A stretch of 64,000 nt of DNA from the NCBI GenBank assembly GCA_021229015.1, contig CM037788.1, positions 54,759,145 through 54,823,144 on the forward strand, read 5' to 3'. The translations under genes were made by a program, and so were the position numbers. Origin of the DNA: Solen grandis (Eukaryota > Mollusca > Bivalvia > Adapedonta > Solenidae). Shown piece by piece: positions 11,766 through 24,900 of the stretch. Position 1 is the stretch's first letter. Every line of letters begins with the position of its first letter. The notes under the pieces were generated by a model that did no database searches, was not told the origin of the DNA, and saw only the letters and a list, made by a program, of their open reading frames with translations.

Positions 11766-12439
11766 GGAGTGTATATCCAATCATCACAAACTGCATCAAT
11801 CTCATGATTTTTTTATTATCAAGCAAAACTCAAAGCAGGATCAACAGACCGATTGCCGGAAGTATGCAAGGGAAATAACTATATTGAACCAGGAAAAGTC
11901 GTCATTCTATTAAAATATTTAGGGTCTCACAAGACTATTGTTTCCAAAATATACCCGAAGAATCAGTATTGATTATTAGCATGATTTAAGTTAGTGACAA
12001 AGTAGTTTACACACGAAAATAATTGTGTGCACGCGTCCGTATTTATTAATTGTGAACGTCAAGTAAAAATGCCGGATTACTCAAAATAACGTCGACCGCA
12101 TTTGGCCCCATTTCTCCAGACGACGTCACATATAATAACAAAATGCTAGTTTGGTAATACAGTATTAAAACTGACCGCTGAATGCAGGATTACCATTTTT
12201 TACAGGTGGCCGCTAATACTGGTTCAACTGTATTCCGCAAGTTGATTCTCTTCGGTACCAGTAGTTAACATTATTTCTTCAAAACAAGTCAAAAGCGATT
12301 AGATTCAAGCCTTAAGGAAAATCAAGATAGCTAAAAGTGAACGTCCTATGGTTTGAATGTCTACAATACCCAACCTTCTCATCTGACTCAGCGACTTTGG
12401 GCGCCTATGGGTGGTGTATTTCCGGTCTTGAATCTTTAT

Positions 12440-12600
12440 TCAATAGTCTAGTAGTTAACGTTCTGGCTTTCAAAGGCTTTGCAATCCGGTTTCGATCCCA
12501 GGTCAGTCCGATGCTATATACAAAAGGGTTCCGGATTGCCCGTTCGAATATGTAGATTTTCTCCGGGTACTCCGGGTTCCTCTTACATAAAGGATCACGC
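12440..12600 (+). repeat. tRNA-like SINE (copy A)
   Basis: AGTCTAGTAGTTAACG (A-box-like) is followed about 40 bp later by CCGGTTTCGATCCCAGG (B-box-like), then TCTCCGGGTACTCCGG. The homologue in copy B is at about 46905-47080, so the insertion predates the duplication. Several base changes in the boxes suggest it is inactive. Confidence 0.6.
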
Positions 12601-13011
12601 GATTGAAACCAGCAGTGCCATAATCAAGGTTGTTTTCTGTACAATTGTTGTGAAATAAAGTTTAAGATTAAAAATCATTCATTTCTATATTACAGGTTAT
12701 ACATGCACATAATTTTCCGAAAAACAACATCAACAACAACAACAAACAACAATAACATAACCTTCTTGCCATAAAGCAACTAAGCAATGGGTGAAATAGA
12801 TAAGATATTTGATTAGCTTAGATTTAACCTAAATATATGTAGGTTTACGGTCTTCGCTCTGATATTTCATTGCTTACAAAGGCAGTTCGTGTTTGTTAAA
12901 CAAATGATGCCGTTTGCAAATAATATTAATCTAATTGTGCAAGAAATTCAGTATCCCTTTGTTGTCTTTTAAATGTTGCTGAAGACAATAATATAACTAA
13001 TTAAATCCCTC

Positions 13012-13205
13012 TTATTCAACAATTCGGCAAAAGTTTGCCTTTATCAAGAGAGAAAACATGAGTTTTTTAGCAAGCTCTACATAATAGACTTTTGTATAGG
13101 CAAATTGTTATTGCTTTTTTTTTACTTTAGAACTTGCTAAAATTCATGTTTGTTTTTCTTTCTTGAGAAAGGCAAAATTTCGCCAAAATATTAAATAAGA
13201 GTGAA
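13012..13205. repeat. Imperfect ~190-bp inverted repeat
   Basis: Two copies of the dispersed ~100-bp repeat face each other: the left reads CTCTTATTCAACAATTCGGC and the right ends TTCGCCAAAATATTAAATAA. The loop holds TATAGGCAAATTGTTATTGC. Copy B keeps the arrangement at about 47675-47865. Confidence 0.65.
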
Positions 13206-13984
13206 TTTAAGTATTTATCTGATTTGTTATTATTTGTTTTATTATTTCCCTCTGGAAAACCAACATATTTATTGACAATCAGATACATTGCATGATGATA
13301 AGCTTTGCTAAGGTCTGCAACGAATGCCTAAGTATCGGCTCTGATAGCACCCACGTTTATTCCTTACATTTATCTCATAAATAAATGGAAGGTAATGGAA
13401 GAAAATGACCGTGAGTGTCTGATGATGGCTGTCAATCAAGATGTTCAATCTTTACTAAACAACCTATAACTGAGACTGCAAAGGTAATAATTAGTGTAAT
13501 ATGACTATTATATGTATCTTCAAACATTTGTAATAAGACTATTGGTTTGACTTGAACGTTGGTTTATCAGTTTCACTTTTAATCATATAATAGTATCTTT
13601 AATATCTTTATAAGTTCTTGAAGTTATTAAATCAGTTGATGATTGTTTCCGTGATAATAAATGCATTAATAAAACTCGTGATTTTAACCACGATACGCCC
13701 AGTCGAGTAGACATTAGATGCGTACGAAAGGCGATGCTTCAGATAAAATAAGTGCGACCATTGTTTAATTCATCCTAACACTTAGATATAGGAAGAACGG
13801 GAAACGTAAGACTTCATTTCAATCAATGATAGGCATTGTTCAAATCACATGATACAGATAGATAAACGGACAACGGGAAAATCGTTGTTGACTTTATGAT
13901 AAACACAAGCATCTTTTCCTTTTCTCAAATATTCGATACCATTAAATCTCTATATATTTAAGGTTTCGACAAAGTCTAAGTCTT

Positions 13985-14875
13985 TTCGCACTATTGTCTG
14001 TATTTACACATAGCGTTTATAAAGCAAGTGGGTACCGCAGGACAGGTCGATAACTGGTCCAGAAATGTGATGGACTCATATACTCGTATATACTCGTATA
14101 TTATATATATATAATGCACTTTCACACTTGCAATGTTTATGCATTTTACATTTGTTATAATCGAAGGAAAATGTGTTGTTAAACATGTTTGTTTACAGAC
14201 ACTTACATTTTGTAAGCTTTTTTATTAGAAAACATTACAAAAAGAACGATTGAGAAGCACACAATAACTACAGTGTGTATTACATGAAGAATTTGCACAA
14301 TGAGACAGCAGGTATGATTTAAAATGTAACCGGAAGGAAACACGTAAATCTTACAACATGTCTACAAATTGTATGAACGATTCGCGAACGCTGTAAATAG
14401 TACTGATCACGAATAAATGCCAGATCGTCCGAAAGCGTGAAAAGTACCAAGGTTACAGCTGAGAGCAACGTCATCGAGACTCATAGACGTGCCAACATTC
14501 GATTTATGACAGACACGTTTAGGCAGCCACTGTAGGCAGTACGGACGGATATATCAAATTAGTAAACGTGGCATCACAAAGGTTCTAGCGGATTCTATTG
14601 GACAATGAAAACGAGAATCGCTTTTAGGCCTCTCCAAACTTTCTTGATCGGTGCAGTGAGCATGGTGCTATATTCTTGGGTCGCATTGTGAACTTTGAAT
14701 CGGTTCCCAAATAAAATTATTAGTTGTAACGTTTCCAAACTAATCCCATTCCATATTCCCTCCGGGAATCTAAGACGTTTTAATTGTTACCACGGGGAAC
14801 TTTGAAAATGTTATTTTTATATTCCCGATCAGGGCACTTTAAAATGGTGGGGCGTGGAAAGAATCTGAAAACGTT
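13985..14875. other. Copy-A-specific stretch without recognisable genes
   Basis: Copies A and B match up to about 13985/48615 and again from about 14875/49055, but the sequence between them is unrelated (about 890 bp in A, 440 bp in B). I see no coding frame, hairpin or terminal repeat in either. It could be an old replacement or an indel-saturated segment. Confidence 0.5.
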
Positions 14876-15181
14876 TTCATTATGCCCTACCCGTGACTGT
14901 AAAAACATTTTCAAATACAAGAGAGGTGGGGTTGAAAACGTTTGATGTTCTTGGGAGGTGCTTGAACACATATTTAGGACACATTTGATTTGCAGCTACG
15001 CGTGAATGTGTATTCAGGCAAGCTCCCTTACCAAAAAACTGTATCGTAGGTAACTGTCTTCTACCAGCCGGCAATTGGCATTCTTCCTAGAGTGGTGTAC
15101 TAGGAAAAAAGTACAAAGGCGTTGTTTCATGAAATATTGAGTGTAAAGAGGTGTAGCGTCTGGCTTTCGTTTTAAGCGATT

Positions 15182-16097
15182 CAATATATACCTCTCTAAA
15201 CCGCACCCTCTGAAAACCGGAATACTCTCTAAACCGCACGATTTCAAAAGTCCCGATTTTCCCCCTATATATTTCATATTGAAAAATACTCTCTAAACCG
15301 GACCATCCGAATTCCGAATACCGCACGAAAATTTTGGGATATTTAGATAAATTGTGCCTATTTTAACCTCTGTAAACCGCACACAATTTTTTTGTCCGAG
15401 AAAAAAACGCATGATTATTTGAAATTCTGTACTGTAATTATGTGTTTATGGCCGTAATATGGTTTGAGATTAATCGGTGTTGCAATTTTATACACTATGT
15501 GTGAAAAATACAATTAGCGGTGCTTGTTTACAATGACTGGATTGATCAATTACAGAATACGATAATAATAGTGTTAATCAAACTTAATGAGCATCAGAAG
15601 TGTATGATAATTAAATCAGAGATTAATTCAAAAGAAAACCGTCAACAAACATATCATTTCGTTTCCTTCATAAATGTTTGATGGTTACCGGACAAAATGA
15701 AGTTAAATAAATCGGCTCTTTCTAATGTTAATTCTGTGGAATGCATTTTGTGATAAACTTTAATTTAGTAAATATGACGGCTAAGATATATTCAGGGTTC
15801 TTTAACTTCCTTGTTATATCGCTTTTAGAGTTTGATAAGGTTACAATAAAAGGTGTATCTAAAAAAAATAATGTCTGAACCTCCGCCAGCTAAGCGGTGA
15901 CGAACTGAGCTTTCTCTATCAGTAAAGATTCAGTTGATTAAAGATTCTGAATACACTTAACATTTGAAGGATATACATTGAATCCCACACATAAAGCAAA
16001 ATAAGCACTGAAAGAGCAAAAACCTCTGTAAACCGCACACCTCTGAAAACCGGACATTTTAGCTGGTCCGGGCACCGTGCGGTTTAGAGAGGTTCCA

Positions 16098-16100
<3 letters not shown>
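15182..16100. mobile_element. pogo/Tigger-like MITE
   Basis: The right end, read on the minus strand, begins CAGTGGAACCTCTCTAAACC; the left end carries ACCTCTCTAAACCGCACCCT. TA lies just outside on the right. The unit (A)CCTCTxTAAACCGCAC followed by CTCTGAAAACCGGA is repeated several times near both ends (15190-15310, 15370, 16020-16100). The interior has no open frame. The CAGT.GAACCTCT end is typical of pogo-group nonautonomous elements. Copy B lacks it, having only a TA-rich run at 49323-49340. Confidence 0.65.

Positions 16101-16173
<73 letters not shown>
16101..16173 (+). repeat. (TA)n(GA)n compound microsatellite
   Basis: About 35 bases of TA followed by about 37 bases of GA directly at the right edge of the pogo-like MITE. 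It produces repetitive frames on the minus strand that are not genes. Confidence 0.95.
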
Positions 16174-16175
<2 letters not shown>

Positions 16176-18868
16176 AGTATTTTTGATGATGTGGGGAAAA
16201 CAAAAAAAACAAAAGCAAAGCAAGCATTTTAAAGACAATCGCACATTGTAATTTAAATTCACATTGTCTCAAAAACGGGTCTACAAGGTCTTAATTAAAG
16301 TTTCACAACGTCCTGATTCACATCGACCGTGGTTCCGATCCTTCAACATCCTTCAGGAACATCTTAAATTGAGTTTTTCCTCAACTCAAGATATTAAGTT
16401 CTGTAATTCCACTATGTAATAGACATAGGTTATAAAATGGTGAAGGCATGCTATTATAAGCATCCTTTGTCTTGAAGTAGTATTTGAACTCATATTAATT
16501 TTTAATTTTAAAATTATAGTGATAAAAAATTTGAGATTTTTCTTCGATTTAAGGAAATTCTCAACTTGAGAAGTATCGTGAAACACAGGCCCGCTACACT
16601 GACAGCTTTTCTTGAAGAATCTGTCCCTGGGTGCCACATTTGTAAATAGATAAGTTTTTTTCATGCAACTCAGATAGGCGAGAGAGTAGGAGAAATAGGT
16701 CTATACATTTATACCAACTGGTTTCACAAAAACTGAATTTCAACTTTTCAGCAGACAGTTATCTCAAATGAGCATTTCCTTGTAGACATCTCAAATTAGC
16801 GTGAACTTTATAAAATGTATTCGCATCCAAAATATGTATACCATACTAAGAATGCGAGTGTTTGATAGGTTTCATCCCTCCTTTGTGGTCTTTGTACTGT
16901 ACAGGAAGGGACTTACTATTCAACTTAACCTGAGATAATTTTTTAATAATGACCACACACATTATAATATTTTGATACTTGAGTTAAAACATAGATGATA
17001 ATGGGTCATGCCGTCCTTATTAATCTTGATATAATGTTATATGTACTTTGTTTGTACTCAATAAAATGTAAAACTATAAATAGTCGTATGTTATAAAATG
17101 AGATTTCTTAAACAAGTATTGTCCCATTGATGCAAAGTAAAAACAAAGAAAGCGGTGATGGTTAAACTATTCACATAGTACCCTTTAACCCTTACAACCG
17201 TAAGTGTCTAAAGTAAACTTTTCTTCATTTTTTACACATAATTCGTTTTTAAGGGGATGCTTGTTGAAAATTTAATGGGTGAATAGCGAACAATGCATGA
17301 TATGCAAAGACAGTCACAAGCGTCCACAGCATTGTAAGGGTTAAAGTTACACCATTTCTTAAAATGTTGATGCAATAATAAAATCAAATCCCCACATAAA
17401 GGATTTCTCATGCAATATTACAAGCTTTGTTAAATGATTTTTATTTTAAATTCGTCATTTTATCGAGCTATATTTCAAAACCTTTGACATCTCTCTTTTG
17501 TTTACCATTTATCTTGCATAGCATGGCGCGAATTTTTTAAACACCAGATATTGTTGATAAATATTGACCTTGCACCCATTATCTTTCGTGTGTGGCTGTA
17601 TATGCACTCCGAAGAAATCGTAGGATGTCGTTAAAATGTTTGACCTATAAAGTACGGTTTTTGATACCAGTAAAGAGAACACTATTGATAAACTGAGTTA
17701 ATGGCCTAGAGGTATGACACATGCTTGATACGATCTTTTTCCATTACTTCGGAAAACGCGCACACTTCTTTCCACTGGTTGCCGGACAAATAAAACTAAC
17801 TCTCGAATAGACAATCAAAACACAATACCAACGCTCTACAGATTTGACTACTGAGCAACTGTGGTGTATGGTGTGCCTGTTCCTGCTATGCCGATAAACT
17901 TTCCATACCTGTTATCCGACATGCTACAAATAGTGCTGCCAAATGCCGAGGGTATAAATCGGAGAGTTTACATTTGACATGTGAATATTATTTAGTGCCA
18001 GGTCAATATTTATAGACTATACCGGTCAATCGATCAATTTAAGATACTAAATTTTGGTGAATTATGTTCAATTTTGTCCTCCTTTTTTCGTTATAAAATA
18101 AAGATATACATATGCACAAATGATAATGACCATTTTACGTTTTAATGGTAGTTGTTCAAGTAAGAGTATTTGTCAATATATGAAAGGAAAAAAATCAATC
18201 TTTAGTTTTTTAATAACCACTTACCCCGGCGCATATTAACTCTTTCGAAAAAAGGTATAACCCCATTATATCATTCATTGTATCTGCTGTGCAATTCAAT
18301 GAACACATCCCGATATTTAATCATGGTATTATCATAATTATATTAGTTTAACATGATGCATGCTACATTAGTATTTTTTTGTGATCACATGACGTAAAAT
18401 AAGTGTATTTCCAGACATTTTAAACACTATGTTTGATTTTGTATAAAAATAACATCATCATACTATAATTTTATAATATCGGTCTATAAAACCTAAGGAA
18501 AACGTCGGTCATTTGTATTTGTGTATGTGCCTCACTCTTATCTCATTTGACAAGCTATCGTACATTCCTGACCAATCCAAAACAGACTTCTGTTTTAAGA
18601 ACGCCTCATAACATTGACTTTAAGATAAACACCTGTTGGTTATGACGTTTCACCGTTTAAATATCTATATCAAACATTACTAAGCTAAAAACGAAAAAAA
18701 TATATGTGTTGAAAATTAAAAATGAAGCGATTATGCAGAATGGAAATATACAAACACAGGTACAGAAGTTAATTGTTCAGTATCAAGTTCAACGCCTATA
18801 CGACAAGGCTCCAACACTATCAAAATGATTTCGAAGCGTTTTACATACATCTGCTGAACATGTCTCTT
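16174..18868. other. 3' flank of receptor A, no gene seen
   Basis: AT-rich sequence collinear with 49500-51712. It holds no convincing coding frame. It probably includes the 3' untranslated region of the minus-strand receptor; I could not pick a polyadenylation site. Confidence 0.5.
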
Positions 18869-18906
18869 CTATAGGTTCAAATTATAGTACGCTGCCTCAC
18901 TGCTCG
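18869..18906 (-). CDS. Receptor A terminal exon: third YxxL
   Basis: 38 nt after TTTTCAG, reading SSSEAAYYNLNL and TAG. The join with the ITAM exon splits a Ser codon. In copy B the same exon reads HSEAAYYYLNL. The third YxxL sits nine residues after YASL, so a second overlapping ITAM-like pair exists. Confidence 0.85.
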
Positions 18907-21900
18907 CTGAAAAGAAAAATAATCAGAATAGAGAAAGGATTGAATAGCTTACATTATATTTGAAGGAAAATTAAATCCATCACATTATCAAGAATGATAT
19001 TATAATTAAACTATGCACTCAAAAACATTGATATTACTATATACATCATGACAAAGTCATTGAACGGATTATTATCAAAGTTTTATGGAGTTTTAATATT
19101 TGATTTGAAATGAAGTAAATCGAAAATTAAATTACACACGAAACATGATTACTCAAATAAACTTGATATGTAGAGGTTGAAATACATTTATGCAGATTTA
19201 CTTTTAATTAATATCTTAGCATAAGACGTCATCTGATATTCAACAATAAAATGTTGTTTTGCCCATTTGGCTAGCTTATACCTTGTTAAAAGATAAAAAG
19301 TAACTTTAAAATCCAAATGATACAACTATCTTACATGCAGTTTGGAGAGAAGCATAGTTACTGTCCCTCTGAGTAGTTTTCAAATCTTCGTAGACTGCAG
19401 GGGCTTGCCTGTAATGAAAGAAAGCAAAATACATTTACGAATCAAGATATTCCAAATACTTATTAAACAGAGAAAGGAAAATCCACGAAAAATCCATTGG
19501 AAATATTTGTAGGCAGTAATCAGATGACTGAATTTTGCAAACTTTCAAAAAAATGTTGAAAAATAACAGGGAAAATTTAACCATATTTTAAAATTACCAT
19601 TTCCCTCAATCAGTTTGATTTGTTTTAAAAAATATTTTAAATTGTGATTTAACTGTAGCAAAATTAAATAAAATAAGTATAATAACGAATATTACATAAT
19701 TCTTTTCAGCAGGTATTTTCTATTTTGCATGTAACTTTTCTTTTCTTGACTTATTCTAATTTGATTTAATGGTAATGTAATGTCCTCATGAAAGATACAC
19801 TTTACTTTCACATACCTTCAATAGAAAAGGAAATATTTGGGAAAAACGTGACTTTGCGAGAAATGGACAATTTGTAACGTGCTTTTGTGAGATTAAGACT
19901 AGTTGCCAATCTTTATTTAAAAGGTCTTTGGATATTCAAAATTGTTCAGCAGTAGATTTTCGTGACAGTCTGATATGTAAATTTTGTTCAATTTTCCATG
20001 AAAGTCTGACATTCCACTGTTTGCATATAGCTATCATAAAATGAAAAGGATTTACATGTTTCACATGTAAGAATACAACCATTGTGGATAATATTCAATT
20101 AATGTGAAAATGAATTTACCCTGTTAACTGGCTATCCCCGGTGTCTGCAAAATGAAAAAAGTACATAACAATATATACAGCTGTCTGAATCACATATGTA
20201 AACTCGTTCAGATGTAAAGAACACATTTAACTCTTATTCCTGAACGTCTTTATGCTATAATTATACATGTGTATCATATTTATTTTCGAATAAATTTATA
20301 AGGTTTACATGTAATAAAAAACAAGTTGTTGTTTTTTCAAACGGTTCTGGTATCAAAGAATGTCTCCCTGATATAATGTGATTTATGACAAGAAACGTTT
20401 TAAGTGTGATGATTTATAAAAAGACCGAATAAATATTGGTATAAGATGTTTACCGCTGGAGAATGTGGTATTCTGATAATGGTCTTGTCTTGTCTTCAGT
20501 TTCTTGCTGTTTCAAACAGAACTATGCTATGTAAGCACATGGTCATATAAATGTAATGGTAAACAAGTATCTGTTACTAAGATCAATTATATCCGTTAAA
20601 TGATTTAATAAAATTAAAAAACATTCGAAATGAAAAATGATCTAATATAAATATACTATACCTGATACAATAGATTTCCATATAATGCATTTCTTATATA
20701 ACACTTCCTTTTGTATAAGCTTAAAAAGCATTCGAATATTGCGTCTAACAATAGATATCAAGACATGGCAAGCAAAACGGTAACCACACATACCTTGTAT
20801 ATAATGGATCAGAGACGTTATCATCTGTAGTAAAATAAAAGAAAATATATTTATTAAACATTAGTAAAACAAGACATGTTTTTGACGATTAAGTAAATAG
20901 TATTAAAATGTCAAATATAGTTTTAGAGGCGCCGTGGGTCAGCGGTAGTATTCACTGACTTCACATTAGAACGTTGCGATTTCAATCCCCTATAGGGCAA
21001 TCGTTTAGCAAGTCCTATAAAAGTGTAAAGTACTGTTACAAGTCATGAATCGCCCGGGAGGAATTTAATAAGAATTGTTTACACTTGTTTTCCAATCAAT
21101 AAAAAAAAAGAATTCAATATGTATAAATTGGGTTCCTTTTTAATTAAAAAAACTATTCAGATAACTATCAGATAAGACGTTTCAATAATATCATAAAATT
21201 TAAGTTAAAATAAAATTAATTAAAATATGTCATGACAATTCTGAGCAAATTTCAGAAGATGCTGAATTTACTTACTTGATGTTCTTACACATATTTTAAG
21301 TATGCCGTACCGATGTATCAGCGAAGTGACTACAACTCCGACCAGCAGGCCGAAAACCAACGTTCCAACCATTCCTCCTACAAGTTGACCTTGGGTACAC
21401 CTGTACTCGCTACTTGTAGCTTTTGCTATTGTTGTTTCATTAATGTAAAAAAAAGATAAATAAGATCAAAATATAAATACCACTCAATTTATAATAAAAT
21501 ATGCTTATAAAAACAAAACAATGCATCAGTCATTGAGTAATTGAGGCATACAACCTTTAAGTTATTTATGCAGAAAATGTTATATTTAAAGACATCAAAT
21601 AATTAATTCAACAAAAACTGTATATTTACCAAGGTTTTCAATAGTTGTAAAATTAAGCACAGCGGAATACCCTTTACTCTGTCCCATAGTGTTGTATGCT
21701 AAAATTCTGACGAAATACTTGGTAGAGGGGGTTAGACCCCCCAGAGTGGTCGAAAAGGGTAAGGTTTGATCCTGGCCACCGTGCACCGATGTTTTGTTGA
21801 GCCATGCCATCCCGTTTTGACTTAGCTGTATCACAAATGTCTGGTCAAGACCACCATGGTAACCGGGGACCCATTCCAGTGTGGCTGAGTCGGGACCGTA

Positions 21901-24900
21901 TGTTACTATCCAAAATGAATTGGGCGCATCAGGTGGGCCTACAAGAAAGTACATTATGTTATAACTACCTGTAATTGGCTGAAAGAATGATATAGTGTAA
22001 ATATCTATGATATTTTGTTATATATCTTGATATGAATTATTGATATTGACGATGACCAAGGATAAAACAATATAAATCAGTTAAAGAAGATTTTTTTTCT
22101 TATGACAGGTTAACACTCAAGTAAAGAAATATTAATCAATTTCAAAATACATGGCATGTAAGTGTCGATTAAGGATTTTCTATTATATCCTTTCAAAAAT
22201 GATCAGCAATATAAGTGTTATGCCAACAAACCTTGTGACACAACACTGATCAGTAAACTCGACCCAGGCCCGATACCATTAGTAATGAACAATATCGTAG
22301 TCTCCGAAATCGTCTTTTCTGTTGATCATAATAATGACAGTTGCCATGGTACCAGGAGTGGGTACAATGTGGGAAAAGACAGGCAGCTGCACTGTCATCT
22401 CGGACTGAGCAATAATTCCTACTGTATTGAGCGACCTTACGCCATTATTACTGCGGTAACATTTGACATTGCTTCCAGGAACATTAGAGAAGTATTGTAC
22501 AGAAACAGTGGCGTTGTGGTTCAGTCTACCTGTCACCCTGTATCTTGTCTGGATGACCTTCGGACCCAGTATAACCGGTGGTGCTGTGAAAGAGAGTTTG
22601 TTTGAGGACATTAAAATATTAAAATTTAGAACTGTCTATTTATCAATTATTAATAAGTCTAACAAAATGCTTGTATATGACTTCAAATGTGGTCAAATTT
22701 TGCTGTCATTCCAGCCATCTCATTTCTCATCCGTGATGTCATTAGCACACAATAACAGGTAAGTTGAAAAAGAAATAATGAAAAGAAAAGTCATTTATGA
22801 CCAATTCCATTTCAAGATCAGCCTTTTAGGTCCTCATTTTTCATTTTAAGTAGCAGATTTCCCAAGGAGTAAGTAATTTTTAATGACCAATGATGACAAT
22901 AATCAACTCTAAGGAAATTTTTTCCTCTGATTAAAAAAAAGTCATTTTTGTTATTGTTTACTGACTGTATCAGAATATAATTTATAAAAATATCGATTTA
23001 GACATAAAAATCATGCCCTGTCTGGAGCACCACATCTTTAGCCTCCCCTTGATATTTTTTGTTTTAATGAGAAAAAAGAGGGGGAATGGCAATAGCTAAA
23101 TAAGAACAAATATCTAACATATAACAAATATCGTATGTAAAATATCAAATTTATTTGTTTGTTTGGTGTTATATGCCATATACATATGTTTTCATTACAT
23201 GAGACGATGTGCTGCTTCACTATCCTATCAATGGAGGAGATCAAAAAATGACAATAATAAAGATGACAATGAATACTAGATACCACAAACTACAAATATT
23301 TTATTGCATGAAAAGATTACATGTTTTATAGCAAATAAAAATTACATACAGGATAGAAAGCATGAATTTTCTGAAGAGCACATGATGTTATAGTGCATAT
23401 CTATAACATGTAACTCAACTTAGTTTCTATTCAAATTAGCATAGTAATAGAAATTTGGATAACTTGTCAATAATATTTTTTGATTTAATAATTAAAAATT
23501 TCTTTTTGTTTGAAAAAACTTTTTTTAAAGTTGCAAAATCTACGAGTATATTTTCTTTCATTTCTGAGGATGTTTATGAGTCTACCGCTTTCAACAATTA
23601 AGTCATGAGACGATGTACGAAATCTAGCAAGTGCAACTCTAAATCTTGATTCTGTAACAATGTCGAGGTATGTTTCAAAGTTGAATGAATGTTTATAAAG
23701 ACTATATGAATCTAGGCGAGAAGAAATATTGGATGAATACCAACTCTGTGATATATATCTAATACTCGCTGTTTAATAGTGTAGTAATTTATATCCATCT
23801 AAACTGATCTTCCCACATATATGATAATCGCATTTGGTTCAACATAGTTTTGATGTTATGTGCCCAGTTATTCCCATTATAATTTAAACCATTGTCAACA
23901 TCTTTTTTTTAACATATTGTATGTTTTAAAAAGTATTGTTCACTCCATTTGTTTTAGCAACTTTAACCAGTACTTAATCATTATTTAATTTCTATATACA
24001 ATGTATAAACAAAGGTATACGACCCAATTCCCTGTAGAAAGCATCAAGGTTTGTGGCTTGTTTTACGCACAATATTCGTCTACAAAATTTCTAAATGGAT
24101 TGCATCAATGTTTGGACATGCATGATGGCCCCAAACCTCAGAGGAATAGTTTAGAACTGGTAAAACAAGAGAAACAAATAAGTTATTCTTTTGTGAAACA
24201 GGAATATTTAACTGGTTGTATACTATAATAAAATTATAAAGTGAGAAGGGGGCGTGTTGTGCAAAGCGTTTCTGACTACGGTTCCAATTGCCATTTTCAT
24301 TAAGATATACACCTAGGTATTTAAAATAAATTACTATTTCAATTCGAGTCTAATACAAGAAGAAATCATATAATGTTGGCCTTACATTTTCAAAAATCAT
24401 TATTGAATCCTGTGTAAAAAAACAACTGCGTCACCAGCAAATAATAATAAAAATAGTTGTACATCATCAATACTTATCAATCCATTGATATTTATATTTA
24501 TGTTGTTTAGTATATCATTAAGAAAAAATAAACATAATATGCTACTGGCCGGATCATCCATTTTAAGAATCGGTTCCGATTTTAAAGATTTGTATCGAAC
24601 AGACGCTTTCACAGTTAAATTCACAGATTTTAGTGCATTTACACGTGCATATTTTTTTATTAAATATTTTCTCATAACAGTGCTCTATCAATTCTATTAA
24701 ACATTTTCTCCCACTCTAAAAATGATACATATAACTTTTTTTTTTTACAATGTTTTTGTGATAATTGCAAGTAATATAAAAATACAATCAACGGCTGATT
24801 TATTTTTTTGAAAACCATATTGATTATCTATAAACGTTTGGTATTTATCTGACCATTTGATAAGTCTATTAACAAGAAATTTAGAATATTTTTTCCGATA

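Larger units (their letters stand above)
8179..12129. mobile_element. 3951-bp insertion with ~34-bp inverted ends
   Basis: Absent from copy B, which is continuous across the site (ATAT at 46602-46605). The left end begins GTGACCGTGACTGGAAAAAT and the right end, read on the minus strand, begins GTGACGTCGTCTGGAGAAAT; both continue GGGGCCAAATG, giving about 34 bp of imperfect inverted repeat. ATAT flanks both sides (8175-8178 and 12130-12133), so the duplication is ATAT or, shifted, TA. No transposase is recognisable. The interior holds a MITE (8836-9010), a tRNA-like SINE (about 9099), a GT microsatellite (10721-10744) and a possible three-exon small gene (10525-11765, minus). Confidence 0.7.
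8090..12231. mobile_element. MITE (AACCTG/TAAGCGG type) split by a 3.95-kb insertion
   Basis: Left end ACAGCCAAACCTGACATAAG at 8089 and, reading in from the right end near 12231, ACAGTTGAACCAGTATTAGC form inverted termini of a roughly 180-190 bp MITE. In copy B the same MITE is uninterrupted (about 46525-46701). A separate full-length relative lies at 8836-9010 inside the insertion. No coding capacity. Confidence 0.75.

Noticed and set aside
13400..13450. CTGATGA resembling a hammerhead ribozyme core, which some Penelope-like elements carry
   Set aside because: No matching GAAA core with flanking helices was found nearby, and it is several kb from the element.
22162..22762. Plus-strand frames of 147 and 99 residues
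   Set aside because: Antisense to the receptor Ig-like exon, whose splice sites and paralogue are on the minus strand.
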